The notes under the pieces were generated by a model. That model made no database searches and was not told where the DNA came from. It was given only the letters and a program-made list of their open reading frames with translations. Positions 21,385 through 31,601 of a stretch of 64,000 nt of DNA are shown piece by piece. The translations under genes and the position numbers were made by a program. Within the stretch, counting starts at the first letter, position 1. Each line of letters starts with the position of its first letter. Source of the stretch: Porphyra umbilicalis (Eukaryota > Rhodophyta > Bangiophyceae > Bangiales > Bangiaceae); the NCBI GenBank assembly GCA_002049455.2, contig KV918865.1:162804-226803 (forward strand), written 5' to 3'.

Positions 21385-23136
21385 ACAGACGCGCGCCCTT
21401 TATCCCCGCTGCCCTCAGCCCAGCAAGTCGAAGCAGGGGCAGGCACCGAGAAAAGGATGAGTCACTGTTCCGTCGGCCAACCAGCCAGTGACACTGGGCG
21501 GACAGGGCCGTGGCGGGCGGTGGCCACCGGGCTCCGCCACGTCAAGCGCGTCTCGATTGGTGGCTGGGTGGCCGGCAATGGGACCGACTTACACCCGATG
21601 CAAGGGAATCTGGTAGGATAGCATTGGAGAGCCATTGATTGTTCATGATGCCATCAAGTGGTCCCCCGCAGAGAAAGTTGATGTAGGTTGCGTTCGCATC
21701 TTCTTTCGATCGACTGCGACGTCGTCGCCGGGTATATGGCTTCAATGAAGTAAGTAACACATGGACTGAGTAAGTATTGCTGTTTTCACGTAATACTCAC
21801 TGCCGGACACTTCTACAGCCACTTCCATCGGACCGAAAGACGTACCACCCACCCCCAGGTGGGTCAGGTTGGCGGGTGCAAAAAGCGCGCACTGTTGGAC
21901 CCCTCCAAACAGCTGCGTTTTTGCCACACAAGAATAAGTGCGCGCTTTTTGTCGACCACCGCCACAGTCCCCCCCGCCCAAGCATCGTGATCACCACCAC
22001 CCCCCCACCTACCGTCTTCGCCACTCCTTCCTCCCCATCATCATCTCCACCCCCCCCCCCCCCACTGTCGTCTCCACCCCCCCCCAACGCTCGTCATCAC
22101 TTCCCTCCCTCCCGCTGTCGTCACCACCCCTCGCCTCCCACTGTCGTCACCACTTCCCCCTCCCTACCATCGTAAGTACCTCCCCCCTCCTCCCCACCAT
22201 CGTATGCACCCCCGTCTCTCTCCCTATCGACAATGTTAGGCCCTCCCACCGCCTCACCGTTCCCCCCCTCCTACCTTCGACTGCACCCCCCTGCCGCATC
22301 GTCGTCACTGGCTCTCCTGCCCAATCGTTGATGCCTCCGCTCCGCCACCACCTTTGCCATCGTCGCCGTCTCGGCGCAGGTACGCTGCACGTGTGACCCC
22401 TGATCACGAACTTGCTTTTGCTGCTCGTCCTGATCGTGGCTGTCCACCCCCATCTCGCTGTACCTACTCTTGCCACTTCCTCTTCTCTTTCCTCATCCGT
22501 CCGCGCGCGCTCACACCACAGGTATTCACGTCATGAACGGCATTGCCGCCATTTGGGGGTGTGTCTAGGCAGGGCCGGGCGGCTGCGCGACCGAGGTTGC
22601 GGGCGACCTCGCCGCCTCCATTGTTGTCGCGGCCGCCGTGCTCGCCGCCACCACCGCCACCCCTCCCTCAGGGCGGCGGCGTCGGCGGCGGCGTCGGCGG
22701 CGGCGGCTCGTCGCCTCCCATGCACCTTTGCCGGCGGTACAGGGCGGAGTGGTGGTCCCAGCCCCCTTCCCCCCACGCCTCCTCTCCGTCGAGGGCGTGT
22801 CCCCGCCGCCCCCCCCGCGCGCATTAGTTGGCCTCGGCGATCAAGTCAATCAAGACAAGATGGGTGCCTGGAACGAGCAGGACAGTATGAATAAACATAC
22901 CTTGCTATTATCGTTTTTTTCCCTGCGCTGTCCACCCCCCTTCAGATCTGTCGTCCTCTATCACTGCCGCCGTTGTCTTCCACGCCGGTGGGCATGTGAG
23001 TTTCCTTAAGGCTTCACCGCACCATATTGTTGCTGACCAGTCGACCACAGGCGCGAAAGTAAAGTGCGCTTCACAGAGTTCCACCTAAATTTCTGCTGAG
23101 GATCAGGTAATGTATTTCGTTCAGCAGCGAGTGATA
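21385..23136. other. Spacer with C-rich low-complexity DNA; no supported gene
   Basis: The segment contains long CCCCACC-type runs (about 21965-22290) and a strong hairpin at 21879-21951. A frame around 22530-22900 is Pro/Ala/Gly-rich without a domain; CACAG ends at 22522 and an ATG lies at 22533, so a small gene cannot be excluded. Confidence 0.4.
21879..21951. repeat. 15-bp perfect inverted repeat with 43-bp spacer
   Basis: CAAAAAGCGCGCACT (21879-21893) is exactly repeated in inverted orientation at 21937-21951. The spacer carries another GCGTTTTTGC-like partial match. It may be the core of a small fold-back element or a regulatory hairpin. Confidence 0.7.
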
Positions 23137-23490
23137 TGTGGCGCTTTATTTTAGAAATCTCATCTTATGAGGCTTGACGAGTTTGCAAGATGAGACAAAC
23201 ACCTTATGCTCTTTGACGTGCTCTTTCTGATGGTGCTCCCTGCGATCTTCATGCTTCTCTCCTTGTCACGTACAGCGCTTGTATCTGCCCAAGAACAAAT
23301 GTCAGGTATTAATACGTTCGACCTGGACGGAGAGCCTTGCACGAAATCGCTCTCTCAGGGGCAGTCCGCATGGATTGGTAGGCTACTTCTGAACCAAGCG
23401 GCCCTGGAGGCCTCGACCTTTGAATGCCTCTCTAGAGCTCCGTTCGGCATTGCACAAAAAAAACCGAGATTTCTAAAGTAAAGCGCCACA
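23137..23490. mobile_element. 354-bp TA-flanked MITE with 25-bp inverted repeats
   Basis: The ends TGTGGCGCTTTA followed by T or C and then TTTAGAAATCTC are inverted over 25 bp with one mismatch. TA borders both sides (23135-23136, 23491-23492). The interior has no supported gene. It belongs to the Tc1/mariner or pogo class by target site, but its ends differ from the other MITEs here. Confidence 0.8.
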
Positions 23491-23846
23491 TATGGCTCCG
23501 TTACTCCCGAGAATGTTCCATACTTACTCCCTCCACCTGTTACTTACTTCCTTGGAGCCGTGACCACCTCGTCGCGCCGAGCCAGAACATCTCTCTACCT
23601 GCGGCACCAGGCTGGGCCGCGCGGCGGCGTCCGCGACCTCTCTTCATCTTCGAGTAGCTAATGCGGGTCGTCGTACAGTACCAGTGGACGGCTTTTCCTA
23701 TCTGTGCAACTTCTGGCTGCATCAAGTGACGTATTCGGTTCTACACGGCCATTGTCGTTGTGGCCTGCTGCTGGAAGGCGCCTCACCCCTGGGTGTCCGC
23801 TCTTCGTCTTCCTCTCCTCTTTGCGTGGCGCTGCAGGTCTCTCACC

Positions 23847-24810
23847 ATGGCCCGTCGTGGCGTTTTTGAGCTGCGTCAAGTGCTGCTACGTTACGAGCTG
23901 GCTGGCGGCTCTTCTGCGGGCGTCCGCTCCTTTGTCGAGGCGGATCTGATTCCGTGGGCGCGGGACCACCCGTTTGTGCGTGTTGAGACGCAGGTGCACC
24001 GCGGGCACCCAAACGTCATTGGCCAATATGGTAGGTTGGCAAAGCAGGGGGTTCGAGGTGTGAGCGACGCGACTGCAAGCTCTGCGGGTGGCGCTTCGTC
24101 TGCGTATATCGGGCGTGTGGGTCTGTCACGGAGCGTTGTCTAACGCCCAGCTGGTCTTGGTATTGGTGGGTATTATCTGAGAAATGTCTGTGTCTACTTT
24201 GCTTGCGCCTGACTGTCGTACCCATTCGCTGTTGTGGTCCTGCACGTTCTCGCATTCGCTCTCCTGCTCGCTCCGACCCACCCCGGACGCGCTCCTCGTT
24301 CCCTGTGCTGACTCATCTTCTTTCTGCCTCGCTTTAGTCACTGGCTATGAGCGTCAGCTCGGGCTCAAAAATCTCTCCCGCGTTGACGTCGCGGCCCGCT
24401 TCGCGTACCTGCGTAACACCCTCGGGCGAGTCGTCCCTCTGCACCGGCGCGTGCGATCCGGCGTCACGTCATCGCGCAATCGGTCCATTCAGGGCATGTG
24501 GCACACGCCCGCGGGTGACCCGAGGGTACCCCCGCTACCAGTGGAAGTCGCTGCCCGCGCACGCGTGGCGGCGGTGGGGCTTGACGCGGATACGCTCGTG
24601 CAGGAGCTCGGTCTGGAGGGCTTTTTGCGGCTGCTGGACCGGCTGGCAGCGGAGAAGGAGGCGGCACGGGCAGGTGGAGGAAGTGACGTGTGGTGGGACG
24701 GCGGGGAGGGACCCGACGGGGTACTGTTGCGGAGGGGGGCTGGGGCGCCCCTGGGGCTCGCCACCGCGACGACGGCGGCCGAGGAGCGAGATGCATCGAC
24801 ATTACCCTAG
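23847..24810 (+). CDS. Mitochondrial large-subunit ribosomal protein mL43 (one intron)
   Basis: The gene has two exons, 23847-24030 and 24338-24810, giving 218 residues. The intron 24031-24337 starts GTAGGT, ends CTTTAG and lies in phase 1; removing it joins the halves of the domain. The protein shows the thioredoxin-like L51/S25/CI-B8 fold of mL43 (MRPL43; yeast MRPL51): GVFELRQVLLRYELAGGSS, then SFVEADLIPWAR, HPNVIGQY at the splice, and later NRSIQGMW. Family members sit on the mitochondrial large ribosomal subunit. The C-terminal 100 residues are an Ala/Gly-rich extension beyond the usual domain. The ATG at 23847 is in a good context (ACCATGG). It converges with the FACT gene, 211 bp away. 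This intron shows that the organism splices standard GT-AG introns. Confidence 0.88.
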
Positions 24811-25021
24811 GCCGCTGTGGCGGAATGCAGGCAGGAGTCGCGCGGTCCGCCGAGCAGTTGCCCTGGATTGGTCGCGGGACTTGCTGCGGGACGCTCCCTG
24901 CCGTTGTGACAAGCACTTGTTACTGCGTATAGCATGCGGAGGAGACCACAAGAAAGCATGTGGAAGAAACAAAAATCGAACCAGTACGAGTTTGCACACC
25001 CCATGGGCGAGCCGGCAGCGC

Positions 25022-26706
25022 CTAGGATTTTGACTTCTTCTTCGGCCGCATGTCCTCCTCGGGCAGCGCCTCGCCGGCGAGCGAGTCGGCATCGTCGTCC
25101 ATGGCATCCACGGCGTCGTCGTCGTCATCATCATCCGCGCCCCCGGCCCCGTTGGCCGCCCGCGCCTTGGGCGCCGCCGTCGGGTCGAAATCTTCGTCCG
25201 TCGACTCGTCTTCGTCGTCCTCGTCGTCCACGGCGCCCATCGCCGCCACCACCCCCGACCCACTCCCAGGCCCGCCGCTGCCAACGTTGCCAGCCCGCAG
25301 CGCCTCTACGTTCTCAATCGGCACGCCCTTGCCGTCAAGGAAGCGGAGGATGGCGTCAAACTCGGAGCGGTCGATGTTGGTAAAAAGGAAGGTGCCCGTC
25401 CCCGACCCCGTGACGGTCACGTGCATATCAAAACGGCGGTCCAAGTCCAACCGGCGAAAGTCAATCTCCTCCACATCATCAAATCGGATGTACGTCGGCG
25501 GCTTGTTCACGAAAAAGAAGGACGTGTCCAGGAAGAAGAGGAAACCCTCGTTGGCACCCAGAGCCGTCCGTACCGCCCGGTGCCCGCGGGAGGTGAGGAA
25601 GTTCTTGGGCATGTGGAGGGAGGTCCCCGACAGGTGGCGGACGACCTTGGAGAAAACGCGCCACGTCTCGCCCTTCTCAACCGCGGCGAGCTTGGAGTGG
25701 TACTTGGTCGTCAGCTCCTCGGTCGACAGCTGCAACCGCGCGTCAATGGCATCTTCAAGGTCAAACTGGAAGACCAGATGAGGGTACATGGTGTTGCCCT
25801 GCCGAATCGGCGGGTCGAGGGATACAACAAACGCCACGTGTTGACCATCGGGCTTGGGAAGGAGGAACAGCCGGCTGATGCTGTTGTACAGGATCTTGAA
25901 GTCGACACTCTTGCCGTGCAGCTTGACGTGGTTGGGGAAAAGGTCCACGTCGTACCGCCCGCGGGGCACGATGACGGGCATGTCGAGGAAGGTGCAGATG
26001 CTCTCCCCGGCAAAGGCGCTTGTATCGGCACGGGACTTGATGCTCTCGTAAAGAGAAGCGGCGCGCGTTTCGTCACTTACATGGAAGCGCACCTCGACGA
26101 GGCATTCGTCTTGCCGTGCCGCCGTGTCGTCGACGTGGAAGTCGAGAGCGAGCTCCTGCTTGGACGGCATCTGCACATTGGAAACGGAGCCAAGGGCGAC
26201 CTCAAACGCGTCCTCCATCCGCGCGTTGGCGGCCGCCGCATTGGCGTCGCGCGCCGCTGCTTGTGACGACATGACGCGCCCATCGTTGCCCTCAGCCCCG
26301 TTGCCCGTGCGGAACTCAAGCGACCCTGATGCCCGGTTGATGGCTACCTCCCCCCACGACCAGCCACGGACGGCCTGCTTGGCCCGGCTGAGGGATAAGC
26401 CAAGGGTGGCCGGGAAGAAGGTTGCCAACCCCGAAAAGTCAGAGTCCTTGAAGCCGTCAAAGCGCACACTTGCGCCGCCCCGGATAGCCACCCGCACCTG
26501 CCAGCCGCGGCAGCCGCGGAGCCAGGAGAGGGAGGACACCTCGGAGCGGGCGAGTGCAAGCGTCCGTGTTGTGTCTTTGGCCTTCCACGACAGGCCGTTG
26601 GCACCAAGCTTGAGCACCCCAGACCCGGACGACTGGCCCGCGAGGTAGATGTTCCCGAAAGTCCGCGATGCGCTCGCCGCGGAACCGCCGACCGGGGGGG
26701 GGGCAT
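25022..26706 (-). CDS. POB3: FACT histone chaperone subunit, Pob3/SSRP1 type without HMG box
   Basis: The continuous frame 25022-26617 holds the N-terminal SSRP1/Pob3 domain (VLKLGANGLSWK to SFSGLATFFP-like region), the structure-specific recognition domain (MPVIVPRGRYDVDLFPNHVKLHGKS in two parts), the Rtt106-like PH middle domain (LGANEGFLFFLDTSFFFVNK in two parts) and an acidic tail (DDEDDEDESTDEDFDP, then DDDDDDD) ending in a basic RPKKKSKS. It stops there, without the HMG box of animal and plant SSRP1, as in yeast Pob3. With Spt16 it forms FACT, which reorganises nucleosomes during transcription and replication. The N-terminus (RTFGNIYLAG) lies further upstream in the same frame. The likely ATG (26706) is separated from it by ten C in the sense strand where eleven are needed, so a base is probably undercalled. 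Confidence 0.88.
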
Positions 26707-27225
26707 GCCGCCGCCGCCGCCGCCGCCGCCGGTGATCGCAACAGGCGTTGTCGCGGGTGCCGTCCGGGCGTCCATCGTCGAAGTCTCAGACGGGCCCAGC
26801 AAGCGCCGAGATGCCGCAAGAAAGATGCCGCGAACGAGATGGGCAATATAGCGACGTCAACAGAAGGAAAGGCGTGTCCGAGACAGCAAGGCAGATGATA
26901 TGGACAGCTATCGCCCGTTTGGCCTCCGGGGGACGACACGCGCTGGACGCGCTGGTTCGGGGCTTGGTCGAGCGCGGCAAAGTCGGCTAAGAGCAAGCCC
27001 AGCGGTGCCCGCCAACGCCATAGTATAGCGTTTTCCACTGGATTCGTGGCGCCTTGTGTGGCTTCTGCAAATTATGGCGCGGCCGATGCACCGCGGGTCG
27101 GTATTTCATCGCCAGGGTAGTTCTAAATTTGCGGGCTTGAAAATCTATAACGAGTAGACGCGAAACAGTGTTTTGAGATAGCCATGCAAAGATCATGTGA
27201 GATCGTCGAGAAAGTGGGGCGCATA
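26707..27225. other. Spacer upstream of the FACT gene
   Basis: No supported gene. It presumably includes the Pob3 promoter. GCC repeats at 26707-26730 lie next to the proposed start codon. Confidence 0.4.
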
Positions 27226-27904
27226 TGGTGCTTTGCTGAGAAATGGAGCATGCACGTTTGCGAGTGCAAACGTTTGCCGAGGTGGACCGATGTCAGGATG
27301 TCCATCAGATCGTCTCTCACCTGGCTTCAGGGGACCGATAGCGTCCCAAGTGCAATTGCTCCTGGCATGACCGGCGAAAGCCACAGCCACCCACTGGCAC
27401 ATGGTAAGACAGGGGACTGAAGGCTCTTCATGCAGCCAATGACTTCTCATGATTCAATGTCAAGAACAGTGCCCAAATCCTGTCAGATTGCCGGTTCAAT
27501 GAATGTGACCACGTGCCCATTGGCTGCGTCAGGCGGCCTAGTTTCACAGTATTTGAGCCGGGTCTCTACAGTCCACAAGACAGAGACTGCGCACCTGTGC
27601 CATCTGGTGCCCCAGAAGAAACGCAGGTGGGCTGGATCCAGTCACTGCTGTACCGTTCATCGATGATGATTGGTCAAAAGAATGTCAGTGACACGTCTCG
27701 ATGTCAATGAACATAGGCGATCTACTGGGCACGGGGCTCACGTGTTCGGAGGGCCAATGAACGGACCGAACGGACAGAAAAGAATTGCAAGAACTCCTCA
27801 AACGGCATGCATGTCTCCCTGCAGCACGGGTCAATGCTCGCAGTGGTCGGGTGTGCATGTTTGTTTGCGCAAACGTGCATGCTCCATTTCTCAGCAAAGC
27901 ACCA
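27226..27904. mobile_element. 679-bp TA-flanked element with perfect 37-bp inverted repeats
   Basis: Positions 27226-27262 and 27868-27904 are exact reverse complements over 37 bp (starting TGGTGCTTTGCTGAGAAATG), flanked by TA at 27224-27225 and 27905-27906. Perfect repeats suggest a recent insertion. The interior has no transposase, so it is non-autonomous and of mariner or pogo class by its target site. Confidence 0.88.
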
Positions 27905-28203
27905 TACTAGACGTGTGCTAACACGCGTACTAGGATAAATTTCATGTACTACAGGCCCGATTGCCTTACTGGCATCAATTCGGAGCGGCGGCCGTGGGGG
28001 GGGGCCGAACGCACGGCATCTGGGGGGGGGGGTGTCCAGAACGTGGGCTACAAGTCCCACGTGCAGGGGTGTACCAGGTAAATCGGGCCAGATTCGTGGG
28101 CTTGTAGCCCCTGCTGAAGCAGGCTACAAGTGACGCGCACACAAGGAAATCGGGTGTGTCATCGTCGTTTCGCAGCGTGCCAGGGCCAGTCAGGACGGTT
28201 TGT

Positions 28204-28446
28204 CACACATCGATCTGTGTGGGGCGTCCCTGGACTGCCCGAAGCCACCAGCGTTCAGCACGTAGAAGCAGCAGGTCTGGGGGTCACACATCCATCTGTG
28301 TGGGGCGTCCCTGGACTGCCAGAAGCCACCGGCGTTCAGCACGTAGAAGCAACAGGTCTGGGGGTCACACATCAATCTGTGTGGGGCGTCCCTGGAATGC
28401 CAGAAGCTACCAGCGTTCAGCACGTAGAAGCAGCAGCTCTGAGGGT
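28204..28446. repeat. Tandem repeat, three units of 81 bp
   Basis: Units at 28204-28284, 28285-28365 and 28366-28446 differ at a few positions, and a fourth begins (CACACATC) at 28447. Because 81 is a multiple of three, frames on both strands read through as 27-residue repeats (plus strand, for example SVWGVPGLPEATSVQHVE). No start, domain or neighbour supports a gene. A minisatellite is the simpler reading. Confidence 0.8.
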
Positions 28447-28640
28447 CACACATCACTTTCTTCACTGCGACCGGCCGGGTCCCAAACGCTTCATTGCTTC
28501 TGACACGTCCCTCAACCGAGACCTTCGCGACACGCATTGATTCAAGCTCCGAGAGGCACAACTGCCTTGCTCGTCTACCCCTCCCGCCACACCAACACCC
28601 CAGCCCACCCCCCCGCCCTCCTCCCCCCCCCCTTCCCCCA

Positions 28641-29796
28641 TCATTCGTCATCCGTCTCCTCTCCCGCATCGCTGACCGCGAATGCGTTCACAAAAAAGCG
28701 GGCGGCGCGCAGCTCTGCAGCGGTGGATGGTACCTCGTTAGGCATGACAAGCAAGCCATGCCGCTCACAAAGGTCCTCCCAGTCATGCTCCACTGCAACC
28801 CAGCCCACAATGTCGCTGACCTCCACGACGTCCAGACGAGCCGCATTCCCACCGGACGGTACCACCCATCGCAGTCGCTGACACGCGTAGTCCGTCAGTA
28901 CACAACCCTCACGAGGTGCCGCTTCCTCTGCCCGCCGAACCACCAGCCGCTTCCGTCTCCCAGTTCGGGACTGTACAACGAGCGCATCTTGACCGTAGAA
29001 TTTGTTGCCACCGGGCCCGCGGTACTGCAGCCAGTCATATCAAGGAGCGCCATGAAAGCTCGCTGCCGCACGAATGTTGTTGGCCACCCGGCCACGCCTA
29101 GGGGCGGATGACTGACCGTAGTATACAGAGTCGCAATAGAACAAGGAAGCACTGTCCTCCACCTCCAAAACAGTACAGAGCCCAGGCAATTTGCGCTTGC
29201 GCGCAAGCTGCGCCGCAGTACAGCGGTCGGAGAAGCGAAGAGGTCTGCTGCGGCGTCCGGCGTGTACTGGCGTTGCAGCTGAGCCCGCTGCGATTGGGCG
29301 CTCCTCTGCCTCCAGCAATAAGGCAGCCACCTGCTGGTTCAACAGCAGCTGCTCAACGAACTGGTCACGCCTCTTGTTGGTGGCCTTGTACGCCGCTTTC
29401 ACTGCCTTGTGCAGCGTCTCATTGTAGCCCGTGTTCCCGTCGAACAAATTTCCCCGCAGACGGAACTCGTCAAGTAGATGCACGGCAAGGCGGTGCAACT
29501 TCGTAGTATGCGACGGACCGAGCAACGGCTGGTAGTAATCGATGACCCATTTCTGTGCCCGTTCAGCAACTGCCGCCGCTTGTGCGCCAGTCATCCCACC
29601 GCCAGTACACCTCTCAGCAAAGATCTCGTTCGTCACTGCCACCAGTTCACACACGGCCCTCGTCAGAAGCCGGTGGTCCGTATGGTTCTGCGCGGAGCCA
29701 ATGGTGGCGACGACGGCAAATGGCAAGAAAGGCAGAGCCCGTCGGTGCTCGCTACCCGTCATCGTTGCCTGCTTCGTAGCCTTGGGTACAAAATAC
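28641..29796 (-). pseudogene. Plavaka/CACTA-type transposase, C-terminal exons
   Basis: The 3' part of the transposase gene split by the Ty3 element. One exon begins at 29796 after a GCGTAG acceptor (YFVPKATKQATM) and runs to about 29070, with KLHRLAVHLLDEF and GYNETLHKAVKAAYKATNKR, which recall the Plavaka-type pattern of a cell-like TERLHKD..K.AYRATNKR segment. A last exon from about 29024 (after CTGCAG) to 28641 carries WVAVEHDWEDLCERHG and FFVNAFAVSD and ends in an acidic EETDDE. The second intron boundary is approximate. Plavaka elements are CACTA-superfamily DNA transposons known from fungi. Assignment rests on motif resemblance, without a search. Confidence 0.6.
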
Positions 29797-29996
29797 CTAC
29801 GCACGAGGGAGATAGAATCGAGGCCAGTACATGAAAGAGATAGTACACAACCGCTAGCTTAAAAGGAATCTGGTACAAGTGTCAATCTCCGTGTCAGTAT
29901 AGGTCGATGAGCTACTCAACCGCGCGTTGCTGTCACCGATCGTTCACTACTTGTCACCCAATACAAAACACCTTCGTTCTCTATACTCTGGCGTAC

Positions 29997-30973
29997 CCGG
30001 GGTGTACGTGTGGCACTCGTGCACGGCGTGAGGCATGCTTGAACCGCATGTTGATGGCGCGCTCGGAATTGGTGACTGTGCCGAGCCGTACATGGCCACC
30101 GGGCATAGCAATATTCTGGAGGTACTCGGGTACCGCGTTTGCGACCATGCGGTTGATACCAACATCCATGACCTGATCACACGCAGACCACAGCACAGTA
30201 CCAACACGAACGGGAATGCACATGCAACGTGTCGTTAGTGAGCTGACACCTGGTACCAACACAAGCGACCTGGCCTCCACAGGACGCAGTCGTAAAACGG
30301 AGCATCCACAAAAAGGACGATACCGAAAAGACGCACATACAGCATGAGAAACATACGTGGAGGCGGTCAAACCCTGGCAAACGATACAGCATACGCGGGC
30401 CGTTGCCAAGCCCCGCCCATGCAGTCAGAGCAGGAACCATGCTCTTCAAACTGTGCGCCATCTCCGCCTCAGTACGCATCGCGCCAGCACCGCGGAAGTC
30501 ACCCATCAGCACATTGCGCAGTTGCACCCGCACAGTCTCGTGCACATCCCTTGGGGGAGCATTCGTGCCCGCCTCCGTACAGGAGCTGTCCCGCCCAACA
30601 GTACATGCCGTGCAAGGGAAGAGGCAGCCGGACCCCTTCAGACACATGACTGCGCGCTCCTCGGGTTGGTCACATACGTACAGAAGAGCACGGGGAGAGA
30701 CACGCACGCAGCCACCACCTGGAAGATTGAGCCACGTCCCGTCATGACTTTCCAGCAGACTTGTCCGGAATACAACATGTAGGATGCGCTGCAGCAACTC
30801 GGCACGTACTTCCTGGCCCTTCATGGTCTCGAGAAACTTGGCCTCCACCTGCGGGATGTACGCCAGGGTGACCCACCGCACCTCATCTGTGTTGATCTTG
30901 ATGAACCGCATCCGCAAAGGGTAGGCCGACACAGCGCCGCTGCTGGTCAGTACAGTCGACTCGGAGTACATAT
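29997..30973 (-). pseudogene. Plavaka/CACTA-type transposase, central exons
   Basis: The central part lies directly 3' of the Ty3 insertion point. Exon 30357-30973 reads AYPLRMRFIKINTDEVRW, then LAYIPQ, then a cysteine-containing LKGSGCLFPCTACTVG. This matches the layout of Plavaka transposases (a YPVYLTIGNIP-like strand, a YLP motif and a Cys pair). An intron from 30356 to 30173 (GTATGT to ATCAG, phase 0) joins DRLH to VMDVGINRM, and exon 29997-30172 ends at a GTACGC donor in phase 2, which matches the acceptor at 29797. The splice phases fit together, so the gene was functional when it spread. It is now disrupted by the retrotransposon. Confidence 0.6.
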
Positions 30974-30978
30974 AGAAC

Positions 30979-31371
30979 TGTAGCATATCTCTGCTACCAA
31001 TTGGCAATTAGCCACGAGTAGCCCCCTTGACTGGCCGAATCCACGGATGTGTGTGACTCGGCTTGTGGCACGCCCTTTGGGGGGTTACTTCCGCATTGTT
31101 TATTTTTTATTGCTTGTTTGCTTGCCTGTCTTATCTGTCTGCCGGCACTCATTACGATCGCTTGATCGGATGGTCGATCGACCAGTGCCGTTGTTTGTAT
31201 TAAACCACCGTGGGTCCGGGGTCGCCGTCGTGGGCACCACCCGGCTCCCCATCGGATGCCCTTCAACAAAAGGTCTTCTTCCTCGCCGCGACGGCGATAG
31301 AACTCGCTTTATTGCTTGGCTACGGTCGGTCTCAGTACACTGGTAATTGAACTAACGTTATTAATACCACA
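30979..31371 (+). repeat. 5' LTR of the Ty3/gypsy element
   Basis: 393 bp, TGTAGC to CCACA, identical by eye to the 3' LTR. An AT-rich block with TTTATTTTTTATTGC at 31098-31112 and a TATTAAA at 31197-31203 could contribute promoter or poly(A) signals. Confidence 0.95.
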
Positions 31372-31373
31372 TT

Positions 31374-31390
31374 TGGTGGAGCAGCAGGGG
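31374..31390 (+). other. Primer binding site
   Basis: TGGTGGAGCAGCAGGGG begins 3 bases after the 5' LTR and starts with TGG, complementary to a tRNA 3' CCA. This is the standard place and form of a tRNA primer site. The tRNA used cannot be named from sequence alone. Confidence 0.7.
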
Positions 31391-31601
31391 ATACCCTCGC
31401 CTTCATCGTGCCTCGCGGCACGGTGTCCCCGAGAACTTTCTCGCTGCCTCGTGGCATTGTGACGGTGTCGATACGGTCGCTTGGCGCGCGGGGCGTAAGC
31501 CATCGACTTGTGGGCGTGGTGCCGGGGGCATCACGGTTGAGATCTCCGACGTTGGCGCGCAGGGCGTAAGCCAAGTCGGAACACTTTGTTCAGGTCCCAG
31601 T

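Noticed and set aside
22530-22900. Possible small gene after a CACAG acceptor
   Set aside because: Frames are Pro/Gly/Arg repeats without a domain and no start or exon structure could be fixed.
28204-28452. CRISPR-like array
   Set aside because: The units are contiguous with no unique spacers and the DNA is eukaryotic.
28130-28540. ORF with 27-residue repeats
   Set aside because: Explained by the 81-bp minisatellite; no promoter, domain or neighbour supports it.
31047-31346. 99-codon ORF repeated at 40975-41274
   Set aside because: It lies inside both LTRs and is duplicated because the LTRs are.
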